From: Bolinopsis microptera
Taxonomy: Eukaryota; Ctenophora; Tentaculata; Lobata; Bolinopsidae
Direction of reading: 5' to 3'
NCBI RefSeq assembly: GCF_026151205.1
Contig: NC_087079.1
Span: 6,916,169-6,980,168, forward strand
Length of the DNA: 64,000 nucleotides
The notes beneath the pieces were generated by a model. The model saw only the letters and a list, made by a program, of their open reading frames with translations, was not told where the DNA came from and ran no database searches. Of this stretch, positions 46,901 through 61,900 are shown in pieces (position 1 is the first letter of the stretch; each line of letters starts with the position of its first letter). The position numbers and the translations under genes were made by a program.

Positions 46901-49900
46901 TCAAACCCTCTCGTACGATAAGTTGCAACTTGTTTTTCATACCCAATTAGTAAATGTGTCATATTTCAGCTTGATCTAGCAAATTCCAGAGATACTAACG
47001 AAGTTACTTTATGATATTATATAAATTATCCCGAGTGCCGCGGCGGGAGAATGTTGTACAGTTTTCATGGTTAACAAGAAAAGTTAGAACGTAACAGTAA
47101 CTGGGGCAACTAATTCATTAATTGCAATTTACATCCGGTGAAATTATAGTTAGTTACTGGTATTTGTGAGGATTCCAATTATTGTGAACAGTAACACGAG
47201 TAATATCACGTGTAATATCACATATTATCGCTCTTTTCAGCTGATTTTTCCTGTTTACATATTTTAGTCGGCTCCACAAACGGTTGCCAAGTTCTTCAGA
47301 CCGTTTTTTCCGCTAACCAATTAAAGAAGACAACTTAGTGTTAATAAGATGTGGTTACTATGGTTACTTCCGCCCACATACTCACGAGATATAATGTGGA
47401 CTAATCTAATGTGTTAATCAATATGGCCCGGTTAAATCGGTCTATGAAATGTATATATATATACATTTCATATATATATCAGGTGACGGTTTGACTAGAA
47501 ATAGCGAGCTAGTGCTTTGAACAAATCCATTTTAACATAGGTACTTAGTAAGCGGTACCGCGAGATATTCTTGATTATACCATTTTAAAAGTGTATCTAA
47601 TGTATTAATAATAATAGTTATTCCATTTTAAAAGTGTATCTAATGTATTAATAATACTTATGCCTTTTATAAATTTATAAAGTGGTCACAGTAAAAATGA
47701 CATCATTACTCTACATGTTATTGTTATTAAAATTATCATGTTAAAAATAAAACTAACCTTTTCAATCTCAGCGATAAGATGATAGAGCTTTACTGTGGGT
47801 GCTAATGTGAAACTAACCTTTTCAATCTCAGCGATAAGATGATAAAGCTTTACTGTTGGTGCTAATGTGAACAAGATCTCCTTTCCGAAACCCTTTTTCG
47901 AGCACAGCACTGAGGCCGGCACTTTCACCTGAAAGAGGAAAACATTTTACTGAGGCCGGCACTTTCAACTGAAAGAGGAAAACATTTTACTGAGGCCGGC
48001 ACTTTCACCTGAAAGAAGAAAACATTTTACTGAGGCCGGCACTTTCACCTGAAAGAAGAAAACATTTTACTGAGGCCGGCACTTACACCTGAAAGAGGAA
48101 AACATTTTACTGAGGCCGGCACTTTCACCTGAAAGAAGAAAACATTTTACTGAGGCCGGCACTTTCACCTGAAAGAAGAAAACATTTTACTGAGGCCGGC
48201 ACTTTCACCTGAAAGAAGAAAACATTTTACTGAGGCCGGCACTTTCACCTGAAAGAGGAAAACATTTTACTGAGGCCGGCACTTTCACCTGAAAGAAGAA
48301 AACATTTTACTGAGGCCGGCACTTTCACCTGAAAGAAGAAATCATTTTACTGAGGCCGGCACTTTCACCTGAAAGAGGAAAACATTTTACTGAGGGGAAC
48401 TTTCACCTGAAAGAGGAAAACATTTTACTGAGGCTGGCACTTTCACCTGAAAGAGGAAAACATTATACTGAGGCTGGCACTTTCAACTGAAAGAAGAAAA
48501 CATTTTACTGAGGCCGGCACTTTCACCTGAAAGAAGAAAACATTTTACTGAGGCCGGCACTTTCACCTGAAAGAAGAAAACATTTTACTGAGGCCGGCAC
48601 TTTCACCTGAAAGAGGAAAACATTTTACTGAGGCCGGCACTTTCACCTGAAAGAAGAAAACATTTTACTGAGGCCGGCACTTTCACCTGAAAGAAGAAAA
48701 CATTTTACTGAGGCCGGCACTTTCACCTGAAAGAGGAAAACATTTTACTGAGGCCGGCACTTTCACCTGAAAGAGGAAAACATTTTACTGAGGCCGGCAC
48801 TTTCACCTGAAAGAAGAAAACATTTTACTGAGGCCGGCACTTTCACCTGAAAGAAGAAAACATTTTACTGAGGCCGGCACTTTCACCTGAAAGAAGAAAA
48901 CATTTTACTGAGGCCGGCACTTTCACCTGAAAGAAGAAATCATTTTACTGAGGGGAACTTTCACCTGAAAGAGGAAAACATTTTACTTTCCGTCTCGTTA
49001 TGGTTTAGTAAATAATTATGGTTGTTATTTTGCTAGCAGTGATTTCAAACTGTGGTAGTTTTTTGGTTCATAGTAGCTACTTTCAAGTTTCATGTCAGAC
49101 AGAGAAATTCGGATATTAGAAATCCCAAAAAGGGGGAAGCGAAATGATCATGTCAAATTTCAAAGAGTCAAGACACGACATACATTTATACACTTATACA
49201 TTTTCATCTGGTCAACAAAAAGCGCTATTTGGCAGCGTGCCAACAAACTTCCGCACTAACAAAACAGAACACACTACTACTGCACAGGTAAAGTACTGCT
49301 AAACACTGACAGACTCTTCTCCACAGGACCCAGTAAACGTACACACTTGACACTTAACCTAACCACCCTAATTAACCCACTCACTTTACCTAGCCAGAAA
49401 GTCCTGTGGATCCCGGCTACCCAAAAGTCAGAACTTTTACCACCTTGTTTGATATCTCCGAGCACGTGGGTGGTTTTGCACGTGGGCGGTTTTTGCACAC
49501 CACGTGACAGGGTTTATAGTGTCACGTGATGTTGATTATCTCATACCACGTGGTACTTGCCGCCAGAAGTCTTGTAAGACTTCACACCGTGCCAGACGTA
49601 ACATCTGCCAGGTGACTGTATGAGTACTATTGTTTACATAACCAGGTTTAACCTGACATCTCGTCAAATCTTGATTACAACGAGTACCATAGTTACCATA
49701 GCAACGAGTCCTGTTACCACGTGACACGATACCACGTGATACAGCTCTAATTAGTCACGTGACAACCAATCTACCATCTGATTGGTAGGAATATGGAGAT
49801 TGGCATCATCGCTTACATTACAGGTGATTGAGGGTAGTGGTTGGGGCGTGTTGAAAGGTGGTTTACAGGTAAATATCAGGGATGTGGTGGAGAAGCTAAC

Positions 49901-52900
49901 TTGATATTACTATAACAGGGTGTAATAGAGGGAACTGAGAGAGACTGAGAGAGTGGTTATCAATAGAGCCGGGGATACAGATTACTTTGTAGGCTGCTGT
50001 AATGAGAGTGTTAACTATATCGCACGTGGGCGGTGATAACTACTGTTATCTATTGGCAGGGTAATGACTTGTCTAATCTTTAACAGACTGCTGCCGCGCG
50101 TGCTTCAAGTCTGTATTTTGGTTCTGTGTTTTAAAAATACGTGTTATTTTTAAATTTAAAGTGCACTGAAACAAGCCAACGCGATGATTTCAGTATGGAA
50201 TTTACGCCCAATTGTTAATTTTGTTATCATCGTTTAAAGAAATTTACAGGAGTTATTCCAGTTTACAGATCCTATTAATTGATATATAATATAATATATT
50301 ATATAAAGATATTAAAACCATTAATTTTTCCCACTGTCTGGCAGAAACCATCAGCGCATTGAAGATATTGCAAACTGTGATAAACACGCCCTGACTGCTA
50401 GTCTGCAAACTGTGATAAACACGCCCTGACTTGTCTGAAACTGGCGCTACCTCTCAAACAACCCTCTCTTAGTTTCATCAAATTACCACCAACATCACCA
50501 ACATTTCACCTTCAGTACACGTGTAAGATAATCTTCACTGGAGATTCTACACGCCTCACACTCGGTTAAAACACTATATTATATATACCTCAAACATTTC
50601 ACCACAAATACTCCACAAACACTTTAAACAGCACCACCGACCAAGCCCTACATAAAGTGGCAAATAGTAACTTCACCCCTGTAACCCTGGTACCTCGTAT
50701 GTAGCCCTACATAAAGTGGCAAATAGTAACTTCACCCCTGTAACCCTGGTACCTCGTATGTAGCCCTACATAAAGTGGCAAATAGTAACTTCACCTCTGT
50801 AACCCTGGTACCTCGTATGTAGCCCTACATAAAGTGGAAAATAGTAACTTCACCCCTGTAACCCTGGTACCTCGTATGTAGCCCTACATAAAGTGGCAAA
50901 TAGTAACTTCACCCCTGTAACCCTGGTACCTCGTATGTAGCCCTACATAAAGTGGCAAATAGTAACTTCACCTCTGTAACCCTGGTACCTCGTATGTAGC
51001 CCTACATAAAGTGGCAAATAGTAACTTCACCCCTGTAACCCTGGTACCTCGTATGTAGCCCTACATAAAGTGGCGAATAGTAACTTCACATCTGTAACCC
51101 TGGTACCTCGTATGTAGCCCTACATAAAGTGGCAAATAGTAACTTCACCTCTGTAACCCTGGTACCTCGTATGTAGCCCTACATAAAGTGGCAAATAGTA
51201 ACTTCACCCCTGTAACCCTGGTACCTCGTATGTAGCCCTACATAAAGTGGCAAATAGTAACTTCACCTCTGTAACCCTGGTACCTCGTATGTTTTTGCAA
51301 CTTCCGTCCTTAATCATGTCTCACACATTACTACACTGTATCTCTAGTACCAGCTGCATTACAAGATACTATCACATCACAGAGTACTTCATCACAAGAT
51401 TTTGAGCGCTTCTCTGCCAGTCTATGGGTTCCAAACATTCACACAATATGTACGTCAGTTCCTGCACAATGTTACAGAAGAGCTATATTGGTTATTTGAA
51501 TGATTCGGCCCCTCTAATAACTATATTATATTGGAGCTGTCCAACATACTCCAAACTATTTAAGGTATTTAACTGAACCTCTCGTTCCCTCTATCTACCC
51601 CACATTACTTTAGAATCTAATTCCATCCTGAATGTAATGCTCAGTAAAACCAAATTAAGGAATATCAATTAGAGAGCTTACCATGGTTACCAATATCAAT
51701 TAGAGAGGTTACCATGGTTACCAATATCAATTAGAGAGATTACCATGGGCACAAGGCACGTGATGGTATCTGGCAGATGTCACAACTACTCACTACTACT
51801 ACTACAGGTCAAAGTAAGTGCTATCCCATGTCATTACTGACAGGTAGTTTGATTAGCTAGAAGTGGGGAGGCAGGTATTATTCCACTGGGACTATTATAT
51901 AATGCATTTTGCATATTATTATGACAAAGATTTATCCTATATACCGTACACTAGTATTTTTTTTTCTAATGTCACTAGTAGTGAGGCAGGATAACAGCTC
52001 ACTCAGCAGCTAATGTCACTAGTAGTGAGACAGGATAACAGCTCACTCAGCAGCTAATGTCACTAGTAGTGAGGCAGGATAACAGCTCACTCAGCAGCTA
52101 ATGTCACTAGTAGTGAGGCAGGATAACAGCTCACTCAGCAGCTAATGTCACTAGTAGTGAGACAGGATAACAGCTCACTCAGCAGCTAATGTCACTAGTA
52201 GTGAGGCAGGATAACAGCTCACTCAGCAGCTAATGTCACTAGTAGTGAGGCAGGATAACAGCTCACTCAGCAGCTAATGTCACTAGTAGTGAGACAGGAT
52301 AACAGCTCACTCAGCAGCTAATGTCACTAGTAGTGAGGCAGGATAACAGCTCACTCAGCAGCTAATGTCACTAGTAGTGAGGCAGGATAACAGCTCACTC
52401 AGCAGCTAATGTCACTAGTAGTGAGGCAGGATAACAGCTCACTCAGCAACTAATGTCACTAGTAGTGAGACAGGATAAAAGCTCACTAAGCAGCTAATGT
52501 CACTAGTAGTGAGGCAGGATAACAGCTCACTCAGCAGCTAATGTCACTAGTAGTGAGGCAGGATAACAGCTCACTCAGCAGCTAATGTCACTAGTAGTGA
52601 GGCAGGATAACAGCTCACTAAGCAGCTAATGTCACTAGTAGTGAGACAGGATAACAGCTCACTCAGCAGCTAATGTCACTAGTAGTGAGGCAGGATAACT
52701 GCAGACTGTGTGTTGTCCGATTAACAAATACTTTAAAATTTGCCCAATTGATAGTTGTAACACTGCACTTGTAGTCTGTGCAAAGTCAGAACTCACTGGG
52801 AAACCGCAAAGTTCACGTCAGCCACACGGGTGTCAATTCCTGCTAAATTCTTCGGATTCTTCAGAATGTTCCCCCTGTGTTTGGTCAGTTGGCTTTGACA

Positions 52901-55900
52901 CAAAAATAATCTCAGCTTACAATAAAAGTTAGAGTTTTAGTAGGTTGAATCTGAGATTGGAAGTGTTAATTTGTCAAATTCACACAATTGTCAGAAACGG
53001 AAGTTTAAATTTGTTGTGTTGACGCCGTAAAACTGTGAAGCTACCATACTGTAGTATCCAATATTTTAACCTTCATTAGTCGGCAAGGTTTTCTAGGGCA
53101 CAGACTCTGACGACATAATATCAGAAACCAAGCGGTTATAAACCTTCAAATTATATCAATAGTCCTGCACCGTTCTAACCAATAACCACTGTGTTTTAAC
53201 CGTTCTAACCACTGAGCACTGTGTACCGCCAGCCAGTCGGCCGCTTCACCAGTGACAACACCTAAATTGGTAGTGTCAGTGACAAGCTTAATTTCATATA
53301 GTGGTGGCGATGATGACGTCAGATCAGCGTGTGTGTGCTGCAGTTTGATAATGAAATCCTGAGCTTCTGGCAGCTTTTGTTATTTAAACAGAGCTGCAGT
53401 GATGAGCTCTAGATTACTCGACCGTATTAGTGCTCTACTTGGCAGTGGTCCAAGTGAATTGTTTGGACAATGGAGCCATGAACATTAACGAGGTATTAAT
53501 AGGCTGAGAAGGAAGATTAACCCGCTACCACATGTAATCACATACACGCATAATCACATACCACGCATAATCACTCATATAATTAAGCATAATTAATAAC
53601 AAATTCCTTTCTTTCCCCTGCATGCTGGCTGCTCAGCACAAAGCACTACAACCCTTGTCAGCATTTAACTCGAGCCTTCATTCTAACTCAATGTCTAACT
53701 TGGCTGTCAAAGAGAAACCTTAGTTGGGTAGTTTCAGACCCTGCAGTAGAATGCTGCAGCCTTAGTTGGCAAAGCTAGCTTTGACAGATCAAGTAGTTAT
53801 AGGCAATCCCTGCTGATACCAGGGTTACCAGGGTTACCAGGGTTACCAGGATCCCTGCTGATACCAGGGTTTCATTAGATTTATGAAATGTAGGTCTCTG
53901 CTAGCTGCTTCTGCACATGTGGGCGCATTATAGCAGAACATTATAGCATGAAATGTAGGTCTCTGCTAGCTGCTTCTGCACATGTGGGCGCATTATAGCA
54001 GAACGGTGGGTTCCAAGTCAGGAGCTCGGCAGACTGATGAATATCTCCCTAGTATTCAGTACCGAGCTTCTTTCTACGGTAAAAGTAGTGGCCTGGTCGC
54101 TTATGTGCAATTCTTTAGAAATCTGCGCTACTGTCAAACGTCAAAGTAACATACATGTAGTTTTCAAAGTAAAAACTCTGTACGCGAGTGTGGTGGACAA
54201 TAACTTTTCTAATGTAGGCCGCGGCAGATACCCTACAGTACCCATCACGTACCCACTTAAAGAACCACGTTTTTTCTCAAGCAGGCTGAGACATTCACCC
54301 TCCACTCTCATGTAAGCAGCTACAGGTCCCCACTACAGGTCCCACTACAGGTCCCTTTACAGGTCCCACTACAGGTCCATTTATAACAGACATACCCCTG
54401 CACAAGAGAGACCACTCTCCCACCACCCAGGTAACTCTCCAACTTTAGCATGCATCAGTTGATGAGACACCGGGAGTGAGAAGCTACTGTATACATTGTA
54501 ATATTATTGTGGCGCAGCCAGCAGGGAGAGAAAATCTGTTTACATTCACTGAATTCCTCGACATGCATCAAATGTGCATATCTCACCGGATATGTTATGT
54601 TATTAGGAGTATGTGTGTACATTGTATGGAGACCAGGTGGTGATGTACAATGTACGTCGTACATATTGTGTCGTACATATTATGTCGTACATATTGTCTC
54701 GTATATATTATGTAGTGTGTACATATTGTATTTGTATATTCTGTATGTGAACTGTGCATTCTTATGTTGATACTGAATGGATTATACATTTTATTTGTAC
54801 GGATTCTAATTTCATTATATTTCTATATTTCATCAAATTTAATCAGAATCTTAAAGGAATGTGGATCATATCAGCCGAGTGTACGATACAAAATTTTTCA
54901 TGAGTTAAATCGTTAAAACTGCGGTGTGGCTATCTCAAATTTTTGATATTTTTAGCTCGAAATTTAAAGGATGACCCATATCAACCATTTTCACATATTA
55001 TTGTACATTATTACAGACGAGATAAAGGATGACAGACAATTCAGTACTGCCAGTAATCAGATAATAATGGGACATGGTTCAGTGACATCTGACCTTGACA
55101 GACGGCAGAATAAGAATTTGGTACAGTCTCTAGAAACTTGGAGCTTCAGTCTAAAACAACACAATAAATACATTAGATTGAACCTTGTGCTGCAAGATAG
55201 GTTGTACAACTTACACTCCACTTCAGGATACCATGTTTTTAATTCCCGATACTCTGGCACTGTCATCCCCATGTGTTTCACATTAGAACAGGTTTCCCAA
55301 CCCACCCTCATTCTAAATTAGTCCCTGATATTGTCAGTAACTCTCACGTTACTTTCCCACATGTGGTCACATGGTGTCACATGTGACATGGTGTCACATT
55401 CCCCACTCTCACGACCTCACGCTCACTTCTTTACCCTACACTTAAAGTGCTGTTGACGTAGTTTTCTTATCAGGCCGTGCAACAAGTTTTCTTATCAGTT
55501 GATGGCGTTTTTAAGAGAGTGCTTGTTGTAATACGATACAGTGGGAAGTGTGTGTCTTATTTTAGTTCAGCTGAAGGAAATGAAACGCCCAATACGGGAG
55601 GAGAGAGAGCTTCTTTTAAGAGAAACCCATACTCCTTAGGTTACTAGGTTACATACTCCTGGTTACTAGGTTACATGCTCCTGGTTACTAGGTTAGGTCG
55701 GTGATAGGAGGAGATAGTGACCATCAAGGAAATATTTCAATCTTTGTATCGCTTATCAAGCTCGTGATCAAGAGGAAACATGATAAGGTAAACTCATTAG
55801 AATCCTCAGCAGAATAGTTTCTCATTGGACTTACTGAAAATACAGCGGTATTTTAAATAGTTCTGTTAAACCTACTAAGCTTTGTAAGCTATAAAATTCC

Positions 55901-58900
55901 GTGTCAGATACTGCCAACTATGCAGGGATAATAAAGTTTTATAGCTGTCAACAAATAGTGCATAACTTTATAATATCCTCCTCTCTTCACCTCTTATTTA
56001 CCCTGGTTTAAAACTAAATCTAACCAAAACATAACACTATTCTCAACCATATGTCCATATCAGATACCGGCTAACTCATTCCCAGAACCTCACCTGTATT
56101 TAAAACAACATAGCGTGGGGTTTAACGTCGAGAGAGGTTTAAATTTAAAAGTTAGCTTCAACAAAGCACTATCCCAGACATCATATTATAAAATACTCAG
56201 GTTGACAGTTAATGATATAGTTCTAATGTACCGTCACAATAGTGACTTTAATAATGATATAACAATATCTAGGAGCGAGATGTTGTGTCTTTGAATGGAC
56301 GATGTAGCCGTCCGCGTCGCCAGATCTTCCCAGATACACTCGCAATATCTTTTAAAGTTATCTCTGAGACACGTATTCCTTCAAATGTGGCAAGTTGATT
56401 CAATTATATCGGCTTTCAGAGTGTGTTTAGATTGGTTCACAATAGGATATCAGAGGATAATAAGTGTTATCAGCAACTGCCAAATTGATAAATCGATTTT
56501 TGACAGAGGTGGTTTGGGGAAAAACAATAAAACTTGATGTTTTTAAAAACCTTTCTGACGACTGATGTCGCAATAGGTCATTAAAAGCTTTAAACGTGCG
56601 TGAAGCTTTGATCATATTTCCTTTGTGGTAAATGTCGATTTCTAGAGAATTGAAGATCTATTGTGCGCCAACTTGTTGTTGTGGAAGTAGACGCCCAGTT
56701 CCAACTGAGTTTCAATATCAGGACATTACTGGACAATCACAGTAGAACTATCAACTGAAGTTTGATCTGGACGGTTTTTTCTACAGAACCACAAATACTA
56801 TTAATAGACAAGCTCTGAAGAACTTTCAGAGCTCAACTTCATGAATAGTAAACGATCAACATTTACCTTAACACTTACCACTACAAACAGTTACAAATTC
56901 GGACCACGTACCACCTATCAACAGTGTTAATTTAACACTGATTAACACTAATTTAACACCCATAAAACTGGAAACATTCTCGCAACCATACCTTGACTGT
57001 GACCTCCTTGAAGAGCCCAATGTCGCTGAGTCTCCTCCCGGTACGGTTCCTCATCATGTGAACCTGCTCCGTCTCCTCAAACCGCAGCTCCTCCGCTGTA
57101 CCAGACAGATGCAGTTCGTCTGTAGTGCCGGTCACGTAGGATGCCCCGCTCTTCCTGCCAGATAAACGGTTAGTCAATATTTAAACATCTAGATCTAATG
57201 CTCGCCTGCAAGATTGACTTTTTGATGGTCTGTATCATCTGTTAAAGTTCATGTTGTTCGTGCAAAAGTTCAATGCTCCAGCTCAATCTTCGCTTCTGTC
57301 GAGATTAACTTGTAATCTGTTAGTCAATTCTGCCATTAATGGAGAACCGACAGCTTCGTGGACACCACACTGCACATATTGAATATTCCAAATACCCTTG
57401 TCTCGACTCACTCAACGTGACATCTCCTTATTTGGGCATCACGTGACTCTACATCTCCTTATTTGGGCATCACGTGACTTGACTCACTACACTCAACGTG
57501 ACTGATTACATGCAATAATTTATTAAACTGACTCTATTTAAATACTCGAAACTCTTATTTACTTCACAATATTAATATCTTCTTATCTATAAAAGATGGC
57601 AGTCAAACAAAACCTGTTGTTTTTATAAAGATGTTTTTATGTTTTTTATTGAACTGTTGAAAAGCCGCCGGATTTAGTTATGAACAGGTTTATAGCTATC
57701 TAAAAAGTATTATTGAATTTACCGAACCCATGTTCGATTTGAGAGTGCTCATTATCTGGGAAATTCTAATTTCTTGGGGTCCAGGATTAAACAGACTAGT
57801 AATTGGGTATGTATTCAAAATATTGGATACGATATTTGATATCACGAACTAGTATACATATATTATATATTATATAATATGTCTGTTCACTCGAATAACC
57901 ACGTACCACCACATAAATTGTTGTGCAATTGTTGGAACATCATAATAGAATTATCAAATATCTCGCAATATATTATCGTATTCAGTTCGTAGGATTGATT
58001 GGCAGGACAACTGTTTAGTCTTTACATAATATTATGAGTGTTATACTAGTATTATTATGAGTGTTAGTATCCACTTTACAGTTTACATACCCATACCAGT
58101 TACAAAACTGTTTGAATTTTTGATTAGTACACGTTTAAGAAGCCCTCTCTCAAACACTCTATACTTGTCCTTTAAAACACCGTGAATGATCTCTTTTCGA
58201 TCAAATAATTTCGGAGTCCAGTTCCGAAGAACCTTTTAAAGCTTTCTCCACAGTAACAGTAATAGTATCAGTGTTGTATTCAGTATCAGTGGTGTATAAT
58301 AGTGTACACCTTTATTCTGGAGAATTGGGAGGGCGAGTACGGGGTCTAGAAGTGGGATTGGTGACGACAGAGGACTGTTTTTCAGACAATGCGGACGGCT
58401 GGAGCTGAACCAATTTTAGGCTGCTCCTCTCCCAGCAAGTATTTAAAAAGGTTCTCTGTCTGCACAGCTGTGGTATTATTGTGTCCCACAACTAATGATT
58501 ACTTAGACTCATTCATGGTCAGAACTTCAATACGATACGTTAATTGACAATGAAAATAGAGCATTCTAGAACAATCTCCCTCCCAGCGCTCTAATTATAA
58601 GACCAATTAATTAACTAATTAGCAGCTCTAATCATGCCGATTATACCATAGTATCGTGATTAATCATCAATCTTGAGTCTCTTGGCCATAGCTCGTCTCA
58701 ACGACATAACTGTTGATTGCAAGTTCAGATTTCAAGCTGAATGTATTCTTAAGACTTCTCTGATCATGCATTAAAAATATTTTTCAGATCATGGGTTTAA
58801 AAATTGAGGATAAATTATTTATAGAAAATAGATATCCTACATTGACACGCCTTCTCGCGTAACGTGCTTAATGGTTATTATGTGCGATATGCTCAGTGCA

Positions 58901-61900
58901 CTTAAAACCACTGCTTTATAAAATTTGCATATTATCCAGATGATATTATCATAAGGTCATTCATGATGATAATTGTTGAAAATCATTGCGAACTTGCGAA
59001 GCAGCTGATTTTATGGATTGCGTTTGAATTTTAACGCTTGAAATGCTATTAAGTATTGCTTAACAGATTACAGATATTACGGATCGTATTGAGATTCCTA
59101 AAATTACAACTAAATGCGGATTCAGCCGACTCCAGAGAAGCCAACTACTCTATTTTTAGTTTGGGGATTCTTTGGAAGAAGTTTCCCTAAAAATGTATAG
59201 AGATCTCGGATGAAATATGCAGTACATCGCTCTTAGAAATGTAGTTTATGAACGTACATACGGGATACAACTAGTCAAACATTTCTGAGAGTAGATTGAC
59301 TTTTAAGAAGACTTCAATTCTTCATTCTACTTCAACGGATTCTATGCTGATCACTGGTAATTCCATTGGCAATGTCGCTTCCTTATCGGAATTAATAATT
59401 GCTTGATAAAATGTTTTGCGTGACAAGCTGGGTGCAGAGTAATTCCCATTTGAAGGATTTGAAAAACCTTTTTAAATTATTACATGAAGCATTTGGGACT
59501 GCACTACGTCTAAGATCTTGCTACATGTTGCACGTGCAAGATGGGGAGGTATGTTGCACGTGCGCTCGCACAACATACCACCCCAGCACGTGCAGCCGGA
59601 GAACAATACACATCCTGCTCCGACCCCCGGAAACTGTCCTAACAAAACCTCATATACCCACTTATATTATTATAGTTGTGTGGTACAATGTACCAATACA
59701 GTGTACAGGTACTGTTGACTGTGTTATAATGCACACTGATAATAATACAATGTAATGTAGAGATCTGGAGGTGTGATTGGTACATTGCCATGGCTTCCAA
59801 ACTACACCGTTACTTCCAACAAGTTATCCTTTTGTAGGATAGTTACAAGATATCATCTCAATTTTAACAATTTCAACATAAGTTTCAACTTTTATTTACA
59901 AGATATTGTATAAGCTTAGTTACATGCTATCATCTCAATTTTCAGCAATTATTTTAGATCTTGAGGTCTGAAATGGAAGGAACCCTTAAGGGGGAAGTGT
60001 TATAATATGAAGTATTTGTTAACTGTTGGTAAATGAGATATAATTTTAGCATCTTAAAAAAGTTGCTTTATATTTCACTTCGAACAATTCTGTTTTCTTG
60101 TGACTTGGATTACTAATAGAAAAGTATTAGGTTATTAAGGCATGCAACCTTATAGCAAGTAGATATATTCGGCCTTCAGTAGCTTAATCAAGAATTTATT
60201 GACTAATATCTCCAAGGTCAAAATTATGCAGCAATATTTATTACAATTTTTAATCGCAGCAGCGTCGAAGATTGCAATTATAGGTTCAGTAATGACGTAA
60301 CCTTTCATTAAAACATTATTTTAGGTAGAGTATTGGAAACGGTTACTATATTTTAGGTAGAGTATTGGAAACGGTTACTATATTTTAGGTAGAGTATTGG
60401 AAACGGTTGCTGTGGAAACGGTTGCTGACGGAGGTAGACAGTTTGCTGACGTCATCAATTGTGTCGTTATGAAAGGAGTCTAAAATGGAAAAATCTTTTT
60501 TGACATAAAACGATCTTGCTAGTACGAGAACTAGTATGAGAACTGAATAACTCTGGTACCATAATCAAGATTTTAATGAAATGTTAAAGGCACATAGGTT
60601 ATATTTGTGTTCTATTTATGGTGGGAATTGTGTTCTCGTGTACCTGAGTCATCTAGATTCTAGATATCTACATAAATACAAATTGGATTACAATTTAAAT
60701 CTTTTCAATAAATATCTTGAAATGGTGGAAAAGAAGTTGAATAGATGAGATTGTAACTTAATTCAAGCTAGTCCTCCATATCCAATCTAGGTTATCGGGT
60801 ATTAAAATCCAATATTAAAATCCAATGTTGAGAACCTGATCTCGAAAATGGAGGTCCACTTAAGCCCATTTAATGAAGCTATAGTATCACACCAAATTAG
60901 GAATTTTCCCACAAAACTAGGCAGAAAATCGTTAATTAGGTAGGTCATCAAATATTGCAATTCATTATGAAATCGATTGTGGCTATTTGATATTGATGAC
61001 ATTAAAAAATATTGCTTTAAAACTCAAGGAGTTTGTGACCATATATGGACATTTTTGTAGCTTCATGAACTTTGGAACCTTGAACGAGGAGCCATTAAAA
61101 CAGGGGAAATATTGTAAGTTTCGTCATAAAGTTGGTCCTGGGAAGAACTCGAGTAACTCAAGAAATGTGGTAACCATTGCAACACCATGGTAACCATTGC
61201 ATTGCAACACCATGGTAACCATTGCAACATCATGACGAAAAGGAAGTGGTTAAATGTTGGGAAATGATGCAACTCAGTTAAAATTACAGTTTTCCACAGG
61301 TTGGTTTGTGACGCGTTGTGTAATCGATCAGGACTCTCAGCCAGACCATCTCCAAAATTTGGAGAGGCTTTATAACTCATCTCATGTCTGGGATTGCAGT
61401 TAACTCGTTACATTTATTTGCGAACCAATCCCCCTTCCTAAAATACTCTGTTTATTCTACGACATTATCAGAGCGAGATTGTATCTGATGTTACTAAGCT
61501 TAAGTGAGAGGAGTTGCTTAAATTTACAGTATCTGTTTGTTTGTGCAGAACTACAGGATTGTAACAAACAAAACATTGTTGGTTTTAACAACACAAACAT
61601 TGCAAATTAATAGCGTTGATAGTTAGATCATAATCATCACGACGCATCCTGCAGCAGAAATAACAATGTCTGACAAGCTGTTTTGTTATTTCTGGAGGAA
61701 ACTGTTTTGAGGAAAACATATCCTTATCTTTGCGATATGTTTGACATTAAACACCTTCACATGCCGAGAGACAATATTCACACAGCCAATAGTACCGTAG
61801 GTGGTGGAAATAAGCAGATAGTAGTACACTTAAGAGACTAACTAACGGTTAAACAACATCAGAAACTCCCGAGAAAGTGTTTTAATATTACCTGCGCTGC

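Larger units (their letters stand above)
47929..56991 (-). other. Largest intron of the RasGEF gene (9 kb)
   Basis: Besides the 40-bp splice-site array at its 3' end it contains the CACGTG cluster, the 59-bp and 44-bp arrays, a CCAATATCAATTAGAGAG triplication near 51658-51745, a GGGTTACCA tract near 53825 and GTCGTACATATT repeats near 54655. The open stretch 52708-52932 (74 codons) looks accidental. Confidence 0.65.

Noticed and set aside
52708-52932. 74-codon Cys-containing frame as a small gene
   Set aside because: It lies inside an intron, with no homology recognised, no splice partners and no start context beyond chance.
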